A DNA stretch of 64,000 nucleotides. Origin: Vreelandella sulfidaeris (GTDB taxonomy: Bacteria; Pseudomonadota; Gammaproteobacteria; Pseudomonadales; Halomonadaceae). Each line of letters begins with the position of its first letter. Position 1 is the first letter of the stretch. The notes beneath the pieces are model-generated. The model saw only the letters and a program-made list of their open reading frames with translations, had not been told where the DNA came from and ran no database searches. The stretch covers positions 3,906,001 through 3,970,000 of the forward strand of contig AP019514.1 in the NCBI GenBank assembly GCA_007182875.1, given 5' to 3'. The translations under genes were made by a program, and so were the position numbers. Shown here piece by piece: positions 38,957-48,303 of this stretch.

Positions 38957-40058
38957 ATGATTCACAACAAAGAAACCATACCTCAGCGTCCAGCGCCTGA
39001 AGGCACGATCGGTCCGGTTGCCTGGTTACGCGGCAACCTGTTCAACGGTCCCATTAATAGCATCTTTACGCTATTGGGCCTGTACGTGCTTTACCTACTG
39101 GTGGTACCCACCATTCAGTGGGCCTTTATCGATGCCAACTGGGTGGGCGATAGCCGCGAAGACTGCACACGGGCGGGCGCCTGCTGGGTATTTGTTAACG
39201 CGCGTTTTTCCCAGTTTATGTACGGTCTCTACCCAAGCGAGGGAGTACTGGCGCGCCAACATCGTATTTGCCATGTTCGCGGGCATTATTGCCTGGATGG
39301 TGATCCCGCGCCTGCCGTTTAAACGCTGGATGGCCCTGTTTGCGCTACTGATTTTCCCGGTGATTGCTTACGTGTTACTCCACGGCGGCTACTTCGACTT
39401 ACCGCGTGTTTCTACCCACCGCTGGGGTGGCTTGATGCTGACGCTGCTACTGGCCAGCGTGGGCATGATTGGCGCGTTGCCTATTGGTATCGTGCTCGCC
39501 CTTGGTCGACGCTCGAACATGCCGATCGTCAAAACCTTTTGTGTAATCTTCATTGAGTTCTGGCGCGGTGTGCCACTCATCACCATTCTGTTTATGGCCT
39601 CGGTGATGCTGCCGCTATTCCTGCCGTCAGAAATCAGTGTGGATCGCCTGGTACGCGCCTTGATCGGGCTTACGCTGTTCCAGAGCGCCTATATGGCGGA
39701 GGTTATTCGCGGTGGTTTGCAGGCCATACCGAAAGGCCAGGACGAAGCCGCCGCGGCGTTGGGAATGACGTATTGGAAGCGCATGGGGCTGATCGTTATG
39801 CCCCAGGCGCTGAAAATGATGATCCCCGGTATCGTCAATACGTTTATATCGCTGTTTAAAGATACCACCCTGGTGATGATCATCGGGCTGTTTGACCTGT
39901 TGGGCATTGTACAAGCGGCGCTTTCCGACTCGCGCTGGCTGGGCTTCTCGATTGAAGGCTATGTCTTTGCCGCGTTCGTGTTCTGGATCTTCTGTTTCAG
40001 CATGTCGCGCTACAGCCAGTACCTGGAACGCAAGCTAAATACCGGCCATAAGCACTAG
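38957..40058 (+). CDS. aapM: Amino acid ABC transporter permease AapM (frameshifted)
   Basis: About 367 residues. It starts [20 protein letters not shown]. Helix one is [23 protein letters not shown], followed by the cysteine-containing insert ([14 protein letters not shown]) seen in AapM/BztC proteins. An indel near 39240 separates YPSE from [13 protein letters not shown]. The EAA loop is [20 protein letters not shown], then [25 protein letters not shown]. Partner of AapQ. 60 nt upstream of aapP. Confidence 0.92.
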
Positions 40059-40118
40059 TTCATGTACTCGCTTAAGTACGATTGCCGAATCTCTTTACGT
40101 TTTGAGTAGGACTTCAAC

Positions 40119-40908
40119 ATGACACAAGCAGCCACTAACACCTCTGACACGCGTACTCCTGACACCCGTACTTCTGACCTGATGGTCGAGATGCACAACG
40201 TCAACAAGTGGTACGGCGACTTTCACGTACTGCGCGATATCTACCTTGAGGTAAAGCGCGGCGAGCGCATCGTGGTTTGTGGCCCTTCGGGGTCGGGTAA
40301 ATCAACGCTGATTCGCTGCATTAACCACCTTGAAGAGCACCAAAGGGTGAAATTGTGGTCGGCGGCGTGCCGCTAACCCAAGACGTTAAGCGTATTGAGC
40401 AGATTCGCCGCAGCGTCGGCATGGTGTTCCAGCACTTCAATCTGTTTCCGCATTTATCAGTGCTGGAAAACTGCTGCATCGCGCCAATGTGGGTGCAAAA
40501 AAGCCCCGCAAAGAGGCCGAAGCGCTGGCAATGGAATATTTGGAACGCGTCCAGATTGCCGAGCAGGCCACCAAGTACCCAGGGCAGCTATCGGGCGGTC
40601 AGCAGCAGCGCGTGGCGATTGCCCGCTCACTGTGCATGCACCCCGATGTCATGCTGTTTGACGAGCCCACCTCAGCTCTCGACCCCGAGATGATCAAGGA
40701 AGTGCTCGACGTCATGGTTGAGCTGGCGGAAGAAGGCATGACCATGATCTGCGTGACTCACGAAATGGGCTTCGCCAAGAAAGTGGCTGACCGGGTGATC
40801 TTTATGGACCAGGGGCAGATCATTGAAGAGAACGCGCCTGAGCCCTTCTTTAACAATCCGCAGTCCGAGCGCACCCAGCTGTTCTTAAGCCAGATTCTTG
40901 GGCATTAA
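40119..40908 (+). CDS. aapP: Amino acid ABC transporter ATPase AapP (frameshifted)
   Basis: About 262 residues. Walker A is [10 protein letters not shown]-loop [19 protein letters not shown], signature [15 protein letters not shown], Walker [18 protein letters not shown]-loop [13 protein letters not shown]; this is the GlnQ/HisP class. Two indels (near 40343 and near 40500) split it into three frames. The N-terminus carries a Thr/Asp-rich repeat ([12 protein letters not shown]) ahead of the domain. It is the last gene of aapJQMP and is followed by a strong terminator. Confidence 0.93.
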
Positions 40909-40949
40909 TCCACAGCCCCGGTCACAAAGCAGCTGTTGATAGAGTACGT

Positions 40950-40984
40950 CATCATGGGCCTCGTTTGAGGCCCATGATGTTTTA
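40950..40984 (+). terminator. Terminator of the aap operon
   Basis: A perfect 13-bp stem (40950-40962 with 40967-40979, loop GTTT) is followed by TTTTAAC, 41 nt after the aapP stop. Confidence 0.92.
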
Positions 40985-41023
40985 ACGTGTTAAAACATAT
41001 CCAAACCACACGCTTGGCATTGC

Positions 41024-41067
41024 GACCTACACCCTATGTCATTGAGACCTAAACCCTAGGTCATTGC
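41024..41067. repeat. 22-bp tandem repeat abutting the REP-like element
   Basis: Two adjacent 22-bp units (41024-41045 and 41046-41067) read GACCTA-CACCCTATGTCATTGA and GACCTA-AACCCTAGGTCATTGC, differing at three positions. Each ends in CATTG, the same pentamer that opens the palindromic element next to them. It is intergenic, between aapP and ridA. Confidence 0.7.
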
Positions 41068-41141
41068 GAGCGAAGCGAAGCAATCTCAGGGTTACACCAC
41101 TACAAACAAGATTGCTTCGTCGCTCCGCTCCTCGCAATGAC
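41060..41141. repeat. REP-like interspersed palindromic element
   Basis: The arm starting GTCATTGCGAGCGAAGCGAA (from 41060) is mirrored by an arm ending CTCGCAATGAC (at 41141), giving about 27-33 bp imperfect arms around a 22-nt centre. This ATTGCGAGCGAAGCGAAGCAATC type of palindrome recurs in genomes of unrelated bacteria. It can form a long hairpin upstream of ridA. Confidence 0.75.
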
Positions 41142-41163
41142 GTGTTACAAAAGAGGTAATCGT

Positions 41164-41562
41164 ATGATTGAGAAGCTGTTTATCGACCGCGCCCCGCAGC
41201 CCATTGCGCCCTTTTCCCACGCCTGCCGCGTGGGTGATCTGGTGTTTATCACCGGCCAAATGCCCACCGTGCCGGAAACCAATGAGATGCTGTTAGGCAC
41301 CTTCACCGAGCAGACTCACCGGGTGATGCAGAACCTGGCGATCGTGCTGGAAGAAGTCGGCAGTGCCTTTGAATATGTGGTTCAGTCCCGAGTATTTATT
41401 ACCAACATGGGCCACTTTGACGAAGTGAATCAGGTATACGCTAGCTACTTCCCGCAGCCGCTACCTACCCGTACCTGCATCGGCGTGACCGGCCTCGCGG
41501 GCGGTGCCGACGTGGAAGTCGATATGATTGCCTGGATTCCACCTGCTGCTGAGAACGCCTAA
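41164..41562 (+). CDS. RidA-family enamine/imine deaminase
   Basis: An intact 132-residue trimeric chorismate-mutase-like protein. It starts at 41164 after a GAGGT ribosome site. The motif PLPTRTCIGVTGLAGGADVEVDMIA contains the substrate-binding Arg of active RidA proteins, and VFITGQMPTVPETN matches the N-terminal strand. RidA hydrolyses reactive enamines such as 2-aminoacrylate made by PLP enzymes. It sits just after the amino-acid importer but behind its own terminator and repeat, so it is a separate unit. Confidence 0.9.
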   Translation: MIEKLFIDRAPQPIAPFSHACRVGDLVFITGQMPTVPETNEMLLGTFTEQTHRVMQNLAIVLEEVGSAFEYVVQSRVFITNMGHFDEVNQVYASYFPQPLPTRTCIGVTGLAGGADVEVDMIAWIPPAAENA

Positions 41563-41570
41563 CATTCTAG

Positions 41571-42167
41571 TTACGTACGTCCTATTTGGGTAATACTCGC
41601 AGGCAGTAACGCTGGCTGCTCGCGATGCTGGGTAAGCGGCTTATTCCCCAAAGCCGTGAGCAGGATTTGTAGCGGGTCACCGTGGCTTACTACTAGGATG
41701 GTTTCACCTTCGTCCTGCTGCTCAAGCGCTTCAATCACGGCGCTCATCCGCGCCGCTACCACGCTCACGGCTTCCACCTGATAATGACCATGTTCGGCAT
41801 CACGGCTATCCAGCGCCCATACGTCGGGATAATGCTCATCAGCCTGCCCATCGAATTCGCCAAAGTAGCGCTCACGCAAGCGCTTATCGGCGGCCATCTC
41901 AAGCTTAAAAGCACTCGCCACGCGGGCGGCCGTTTGGGTCGTTCGTAAAAAATCTGAATGCACTATTTTGGTGGGTTTAGGCCAACCCCATTCGGCCACT
42001 GCCTGGGCTAGCTGGCGCTCGCCAATCACAGAGAGTCCAAACTCGTTAATGCCGCGCTCAGGGCTGCTAATAATTAACCCTTGCTGGTTTGCTTGGCTAT
42101 GGCCATGGCGCATTAATAAGTAGCGATTGCGCCAATAGTCGGAGAGTGGCTGTAAAGTATTTGACAT
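41571..42167 (-). CDS. Histidine phosphatase family protein
   Basis: An intact 198-residue phosphoglycerate-mutase-like protein. The start at 42167 (MSNTLQPLSDYWRNRYLLMR) is preferred to an upstream Met because the conserved strand begins there. The catalytic motif is LMRHGHSQAN, the second Arg is in SDFLRTTQTA, the acid is in RERYFGEFDGQ and the second His in VVSHGDPLQ. These mark a functional phosphatase, substrate unknown. It is convergent with ridA, 8 bp apart, and divergent from phnD; GTTTGTCACAAAC (42170-42182) overlaps its upstream edge. Confidence 0.85.
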   Translation of the reverse strand: MSNTLQPLSDYWRNRYLLMRHGHSQANQQGLIISSPERGINEFGLSVIGERQLAQAVAEWGWPKPTKIVHSDFLRTTQTAARVASAFKLEMAADKRLRERYFGEFDGQADEHYPDVWALDSRDAEHGHYQVEAVSVVAARMSAVIEALEQQDEGETILVVSHGDPLQILLTALGNKPLTQHREQPALLPASITQIGRT

Positions 42168-42341
42168 AAGTTTGTCACAAACTCTAGATTGAAGGTGTCT
42201 GCTTTCGAAAATAACCATTCTTCACGCAAAATGTCTACTTACGGAACATTTTCCGTTTTCATTAGTGGCAAAACGCAGTGAAGAGAACACGACATTATCC
42301 ATAGCAAGCACACAACAATAACCGCACAAACGAGGCACACC

Positions 42342-43330
42342 ATGGCAACTTCGCTCTTCCGCAAGCGCCCGCTTGCGTTGCTTACCGCAGCATCACTTCT
42401 ACCGCTCGCCCTGCTAACAACCCCAGCTTTCGCTGAGTGTGAACGCGGCGATTTGGATGCTATTTATTGCGATGAAGACGGCAACATGGTCGCTGACCGT
42501 CCGTCTGAGGAATCTGAGTGGGTTAACCCCGATACACTGATTTTTGCTTACACTCCCGTAGAAGACCCGGCTATTTATTCGGACATTTGGCAGCCGTTTA
42601 TCGATCACTTGGCAGAGGTCACCGAGCGGGATGTACGCTTCTTTGCGGTACAGTCAAACGCTGCCCAAGTTGAAGCCATGCGCAGCGGGCGCTTACATAT
42701 CGCCGGTTTCTCTACTGGCCCTACACCGTTTGCGGTGAACTTGGCCGGTGCCGTGCCGTTTGCGTTAATGGGCTCCGATGACGGCCAATTTGGTTACAGC
42801 CTGCAGCTGTTTACTCACGTCGACTCCGATATTCATGAAGTAGAGGACCTCAAAGGCAAACGCGTCGCCCACACTTCTCCCACCTCCAACTCGGGTAACC
42901 TAGCCCCGCGCGCATTACTGCCTGAACTTGGTATTACGCCCGATGAGGATTACGAAGTGGTCTACTCGGGCAGCCACGACCAATCCATGCTGGGCGTCGT
43001 GGCCAAAGACTACGATGCTGCCCCGGTAGCCTCAGAAGTAGTCGAGCGGATGGCCGCCCGCGACCTGTATGACGAAGAGGATGTGCGCCTGATTTTTGAG
43101 TCTGACCGCTTCCCCACTACTTCGTACAACTACGCGCATAACCTGCACCCAGATTTGGTCGAAAAATTGAGGAAGCCTTCTTCACCTTCGACTTTGCCGG
43201 CACCGAGCTAGGCGAGGAGTTTGAAGGCGTCGAGAAATTTATTCCCATCAACTACCAGGATAACTGGAAGGTGATCCGCACCATCCAAGCCGCTAATGAT
43301 GTGAGCTATACACCAGAAAACCTGGAGTAA
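42342..43330 (+). CDS. phnD: Phosphonate-type ABC transporter binding protein PhnD (frameshifted)
   Basis: About 329 residues. The signal peptide ends near LTTPAFA (residue 30), and there is a Cys-containing N-terminus (ECERGDLDAIYCDEDG). PhnD features: FAYTPVEDPAIYSDIWQPFIDHLAE, VQSNAAQVEAMRSGRLHIAG, LKGKRVAHTSPTSNSGNLAPR and SGSHDQSMLGVVAKDYDAAPVA. The frame breaks near 43170 in an AAAAA region and resumes at FFTFDFAGTELGEEF, ending at 43330. It binds a phosphonate or phosphite-like oxyanion. No C-P lyase or phosphonatase gene is in the window. Confidence 0.9.
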
Positions 43331-43336
43331 ACGTAA

Positions 43337-43357
43337 CGCACCGCCACCGGCGGTGCG
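43337..43357 (+). other. Intercistronic stem-loop between phnD and phnC
   Basis: CGCACCGCC (43337-43345) pairs perfectly with GGCGGTGCG (43349-43357) around a 3-nt loop, followed by GTTATTTTC. It starts 6 nt after the phnD stop, the same position relative to the binding-protein gene as in urt, tct and aap. Confidence 0.7.
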
Positions 43358-43386
43358 GTTATTTTCTCGACGATGGAAGCGGACAC

Positions 43387-44184
43387 ATGCTGGAAATCAC
43401 CAATCTGGTCAAACGTTATGGCCACGATGAAGCCGTGCTGAAAGGGCTTGACCTCAAGGTAGAGGGAAACAGCGTTGTTTCTATCGTAGGCGCCTCAGGT
43501 GCGGGTAAAAGCACCATGCTGAGATGTATCAACCGTTTGGTCGAACCGACGTCGGGTTCTATCAAACTCAACGGCAATGAGTTGGTGAATCTTAAAGGCG
43601 CTGAGTTGCGCCGTGCGCGTCGCAAAATCGGCATGGTGTTCCAAGGCTTTAACTTGCTTGATCGCTTAACCGTCATGGAAAACGTGCTGGCCGGGCGACT
43701 GGGCTACGTCAATCTCTACCAAGCGATATCACGCCGCTACCCCCAGGATGATATTGAGCGCGCCTTTGTGCTGATGGAGCGGGTGGGCATTGCCCACTAC
43801 GCCAACAAACGTGCTGATGAACTTTCCGGCGGCGAGCGCCAGCGGGTAGGCGTGGTGCGTGCATTAATGCAGGAACCAGAAGTCCTGCTTGCCGATGAAC
43901 CCACTGCCTCTCTCGATCCACGGACTTCCGAGCAGATCATGATACTGCTGCAGAGTCTGGCCAGTGAGCTGTCACTACCGGTGCTGATCAATATCCACAA
44001 CGTCGCTCAAGCCAAAACCTATACCGAGCGCATTGTGGGCCTGCGCCATGGCAAAATGATCTTTGATGGCGTGCCTGCTGACTTCAATAAAGAGGCGTTA
44101 GACGCTATTTACGGCGGCATTGAAGCACCGGACGATGCGATTACGGATACGCCCGTGGAGGAGCGCTCCCATGACTCCGCCTGA
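43387..44184 (+). CDS. phnC: Phosphonate-type ABC transporter ATPase PhnC
   Basis: An intact 265-residue ATPase. Walker A GASGAGKST, Q-loop IGMVFQGFNLLDRLTVMENV, the PhnC-type linker LGYVNLYQAISRRYPQDD, signature LSGGERQRVGVVRAL, Walker B VLLADEPTASLDP, and H-loop NIHNVAQAKTY. The last 14 nt overlap the start of phnE1, indicating translational coupling. Confidence 0.93.
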   Translation: MLEITNLVKRYGHDEAVLKGLDLKVEGNSVVSIVGASGAGKSTMLRCINRLVEPTSGSIKLNGNELVNLKGAELRRARRKIGMVFQGFNLLDRLTVMENVLAGRLGYVNLYQAISRRYPQDDIERAFVLMERVGIAHYANKRADELSGGERQRVGVVRALMQEPEVLLADEPTASLDPRTSEQIMILLQSLASELSLPVLINIHNVAQAKTYTERIVGLRHGKMIFDGVPADFNKEALDAIYGGIEAPDDAITDTPVEERSHDSA

Positions 44185-44982
44185 CGCGCATTCAAGCGTA
44201 CCCCGTACCTGGAGAAAGCCGCCGTTTATTGCTAACCCGCTGCTGCGCTACGGGCTGATTATTATAGCGGTCGTCTATTTGGTGTGGGCGTTTGGCTCGC
44301 TACCGTTTAACTGGGCGCGCATCTCTGAAGGTTTGCCCCGTGCAGCGCGTATTTTTAGTGGCGGCTTCCCGCCCAATCTGGAGCGCTATGAGCTTCTGCT
44401 AACGGGTTTTAAGGAGAGCTTTCAAATCGCCATTTTGGCCACCTTGTTAGGGGTTTTTCTATCGATTCCTTTTGCTGTGATGGCCGCCCGCAATATCGCT
44501 CCCATGCCTATCTATGTGATTGGCCGGGCAGTGATTATTGTGTCGCGCAGCTTTCACCCGGTGATCGTTGCGATTCTGTTTGTGGCAGCCGTAGGGTTTG
44601 GTCCACTCGCTGGAATTTTGACACTCACGCTCTACTCGATCGGGTTTGTGGGCAAATTGCTCGCCGAGGAGATTGAAGAGATCGACTGGGGCCAGGTGGA
44701 GGCGATGAAAGCCGCTGGTGCGGGCTATGTGGCCATTCTGTTTTACGCCGTTTTCCCGCAGATACTGCCACGCCAAGTAGGACTCTCCATGTACCAGCTA
44801 GACAGCAACCTGCGCGCTTCTGCAGTGGTCGGTATTGTCGGGGCAGGCGGTATTGGCGGCACACTAATGAACGCCTTTGGGCGCTACGATTACGATTTCG
44901 CCTTTGCGATTCTGCTCATTATCATCGCGGTCATTTTGCTCAGCGAAGGTATCAGTGGCTGGGTAAGGAAAAAATATGGTAG
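44171..44982 (+). CDS. phnE: Phosphonate-type ABC permease PhnE, first copy (frameshifted at the end)
   Basis: About 270 residues. It starts MTPPDAHSSVPRTWRKPPF inside the phnC tail. Membrane helices begin at YGLIIIAVVYLVWAFG; the EAA-type loop is EEIDWGQVEAMKAAGAGYVA, then GIVGAGGIGGTLMNAFGRYDY. The raw frame runs 120 nt into the next gene; adding one A to the A6 run near 44970 ends the protein at VRKKIW-stop (44982), which overlaps the second phnE start by a few bases as expected for this operon type. Confidence 0.9.
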
Positions 44983-45786
44983 ATCACGCACAGCAGCTTG
45001 CCGACCGTATTTGGCAACGCTACGACCGCAAACAGCGCCTTATTCGCTATGCCGTACTCTTAGCCACCTTGATGGTGGTGGTTTGGGCGGTGCGCGATAT
45101 TGATATTTTCTGGCCTTGGGTATGGGATGCACCCAATCAAATTTCTGGGCTTGGGGCACGCATGTGGCCACCCAGTACTGCGGGGTTAAACGGCATAATC
45201 GCGGCGCTTATCGAGACCGTGCATATTGCTACCCTGGCCACGTTCTTAACGATCTTCCTGGCACTACCGGTGGCCTACATCGCTGCCCAAAACACCACGC
45301 CCAACCGTGCTTGTCTGTGGTTGGGGCGTTTTATCCTGGTTTCCAGCCGCTCGGTGAACACGATTATCTGGGCGCTGCTGTTCGTGGCGATTTTTGGCCC
45401 AGGGGTGTTAGCGGGCATTCTTGCCATTGTATTTCGCTCCATCGGTTTTATCGGCAAGTTAATGGGCGAAGCCATCGAAGAGATTGATCGGCGACCGGTA
45501 GAAGCCATGGAAGCCACGGGTGCTTCCAAAGCCAAAGTGGTCGCCTACGCGATTGTGCCTCAAGTGATGCCGGCTTTTTTTTGCCATTGTGATTCTGCGC
45601 TGGGATATCAATATCCGCGAATCGACAGTATTGGGGCTGGTGGGTGCCGGTGGTATTGGGGTCATTCTTCAGGGCGCGATTGATACCTTCGCCTGGCCTA
45701 CCGTAGCGACCATTTTGATGGCCATCATCGTCTTGGTGTTAATCGGCGAAGCCGTGACTAGCCTGTTGCGCAGCAAAGTGTTGTAG
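44976..45786 (+). CDS. phnE: Phosphonate-type ABC permease PhnE, second copy (frameshifted)
   Basis: About 270 residues, paralogous to the preceding permease. It starts MVDHAQQLADRIWQRYDRKQ. The EAA loop is EEIDRRPVEAMEATGASKAK, then GLVGAGGIGVILQGAID. An indel in the T8 run at 45573-45580 splits PQVMPAF from AIVILRWDINIRESTVLG. The two PhnE proteins probably form a heterodimer, as in phnCDE1E2 systems. It closes the operon at 45786. Confidence 0.9.
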
Positions 45787-45863
45787 GTGGTCTAAGCGTT
45801 TGACCTAGCGCCAAACGCTTGCCATGGTTAACAGACCATCAACGACATGGAGAATGCACAGCG

Positions 45864-46295
45864 ATGACAACCTATATCGTGGTAGCCGACGCCGCTCGCG
45901 CGCGTATTTTTTACCCGTGATTCGCTTAATCTTGCCGAAAGGAAAGCCTGGTACATGCAGCAGGAAGGCTGCATGAAGGCGATTTGATTACAGATCGCCG
46001 CGGCGCAGATGTGCAAGAGTCGACATCTTCTGCAACACGCTCGTCTGGGGAAGAAGAAGTTGCCTCGAAGCACGAAAACGAACTGTTTGCCAAAGAGGTT
46101 GCGCAGCATCTCTACAAAGCGCGTGTTGGAAATAACCTGGAGAAGTTAATCATGGTCGCTCCCCCAAAATTCTTGGGGTTGCTGCGTGATAAGTTGGATG
46201 GCCCTACTCAGAAGCTGGTCACTCATACGCTCTCTAAAGACCTCAGCAAAGCATCGATGGCGGACATACAGGCTGCCGTCAGCGATTTACGTTAA
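45864..46295 (+). CDS. Host-attachment family protein (frameshifted)
   Basis: About 140 residues. The N-terminus MTTYIVVADAARARIFTRDS is typical of the host-attachment (AtsE-like, PF10116) family; the rest reads SLVHAAGRLHEGDLITDRRG, then FAKEVAQHLYKARVGNNLEK and LIMVAPPKFLGLLRDKL. Indels near 45908 and near 45940 break it. The name comes from an Agrobacterium attachment gene; in most bacteria the function is untested and the fold resembles release-factor-like eRF1 domains. It is monocistronic. Confidence 0.8.
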
Positions 46296-46327
46296 CCACA
46301 TTAATTTTTTAACTTAATCACTAGCCC

Positions 46328-46354
46328 TAAAGTAGCGATCGCTCTCGCCGATAC
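46328..46354 (+). promoter_or_regulatory. FliA (sigma-28) promoter of the chemoreceptor pair
   Basis: TAAAGTAG, an 11-nt spacer and GCCGATAC match the sigma-28 consensus TAAAGTTT-N11-GCCGATAA at 6/8 and 7/8 positions with ideal spacing. The start would be near 46361, 60 nt before the first chemoreceptor ATG. Confidence 0.8.
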
Positions 46355-46420
46355 TCAGAAGTTGCACTAACAGTACCTCCCCCCTGGGTACTGACAATAA
46401 CTTCAACGTCGAGAGCGACC

Positions 46421-48291
46421 ATGTTTTCTACCCTCCGAGCACGCATCCTATTAGCTGCGCTAGTAGTGATTACTCTTGCCTTGGTGATTAACGGCATTGC
46501 CAGTTACACCACGGTAAAACATCATAATAACCAGCAAATAACACGCAATCTTAGCGCCGTGGTTAAAGGTAATACGCAAGCTATCAATGAATGGTTTAGC
46601 GCACGTTATACGATGCTGGCCAGCATGGAAGATGCAGTTGATAGCGATGATCCGCTTGCCGCACTGAGCCAGCTGGCGGCCTCAGGCAATTACATAAGTG
46701 CCTATATTGCTTATCCTTCCACATCCGATGCTATTTTTTCCGATGGCTGGCAGCCCCCAGTGATTACGACCCTCGTCAGCGGCCCTGGTACAAAGGCGCA
46801 AACGAGGCGCAGGATACGGTTATCACGGCACCTTATGTAGATGCCCAATCAGGCGGGTTGATTGTTACCTTTGCACGCCCCTTTTATCGTAATGGACAAC
46901 TGGCCGCTGTCATCGGGGCTGACATTGCGATCACTGATGTTATTGAGATAGTCAGTGGTATCGCACCTACTGAGTCTAGCTTTGGCTTTCTCACCACGAG
47001 CGACGGCACACTGGTTGCCCACCCCGACGCGAATCTAACGCTAGAACCTTCCACGCGGCTGAGCGATGCCCTGACTCAAAGCCGTCTTAACCAAATCACC
47101 CAAGCAGATGTGCCCCAAGCACTGTCGCTGCAAAATAGCGATAAGCTACTCATGGGCAGCCAAGTTGGCGGTGACAGCGGCTGGCAGTTAGTCATTGCCA
47201 TGGATGAAGCTGAAGCCACCGCAGGCCTGCGAGCCATCGCCACTACCTCCATTGTGACGCTACTGATCGTCGCTGCCATCACTGCAGTCTTATTTGGCCT
47301 GCTGCTTACTTTGCTGCTGCGCCGGTTGCTCGTTGCACGCGACGCGATGAACAACATCGCCTCAGGAGAAGGTGACTTAACCCGACGCTTGCCTGAAGAG
47401 GGCAACGATGAGGTCACTCAGATTGCCAGCGCCTTCAACCTCTTTGTTGGCAAAATGGAAGCTGTGTTAATTGATGTACGCACCAGCAGCGAATCCGTTC
47501 ACCATGCGGCTAACGAAATTGCCATGGGCGGCCAGGATCTCTCCCGTCGTACCGATAACGCGGCCGCTAGCCTGCAGCAGACTTCAGCATCGATCGAGGA
47601 AATCACCAGTACGGTTCAACACACGGCAGCATCAGCCAAAGAAGCCAACAAACTGTCTCAAACCGCCTCTGAAGTAGCGAACGAAGGCGGAAAAGTCGTG
47701 GCGAATGTGGTTACCACCATGGAAGACATTACCAAAGCGTCCGACAAAATTGGTGACATTGTGACGTTAATGAACAGCATTTCGTTTCAGACCAACCTGC
47801 TGGCGCTTAACGCCTCGGTGGAAGCGGCGCGTGCTGGCGAGCATGGCCGCGGTTTTGCAGTGGTAGCTGATGAGGTCCGTAAGCTGGCGGGGCGTAGTAG
47901 CGAAGCAGCCAACGATATCCAAAAACTGATCGAGGACTCACAGAGCAAGGTGAACAACGGCACCACATTAGTCCGTAATGCCGGGGCCACCATGCAGGAT
48001 ATCGTGGCGCACATTACTCGCGTTACCGACGTGCTGGAAGAAATAAATGCGGCCACCAGCGAGCAGAGCGATGGCATTAATCAGGTCAACATCGCGGTTG
48101 CCGAACTGGACCGTATGACGCAAGAGAATGCCGCTATGGTGGAAGAGTCCACCACCGCCGCCGAGCAGTTGAAAGAGCAGGCCGACCATCTGGCAGGTAC
48201 GATCAGCAGTTTTAAGCTGTCTCACGCCGCTGCACCCGCTCTGCAAGTGCCCTATCAAGCACATGACAACCGCCGCCATCACATCACTTAA
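46421..48291 (+). CDS. Methyl-accepting chemotaxis protein, first of a pair (frameshifted)
   Basis: About 623 residues. Membrane helix one is at about residues 8-28 ([19 protein letters not shown]); the periplasmic double-Cache domain contains [19 protein letters not shown], recognisable only after repairing the indel near 46760, and [20 protein letters not shown]. Helix two is [21 protein letters not shown], then HAMP ([20 protein letters not shown]) and a signalling domain with the hairpin tip [20 protein letters not shown]. YDPRxRPWY marks the dCache_1 amino-acid/organic-acid sensor class, but the ligand is unknown. It is followed after 12 nt by a second MCP. Confidence 0.93.
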
Positions 48292-48303
48292 AGGGTAATA
48301 CTT

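Noticed and set aside
41024..41141. Possible CRISPR array
   Set aside because: Only two adjacent 22-bp units without spacers, joined to a REP-like palindrome; no cas genes.
42170..42182. GTTTGTCACAAAC as a Pho box for phnD
   Set aside because: It is a short palindrome without the CTGTCAT direct repeats of a Pho box; it may be chance.
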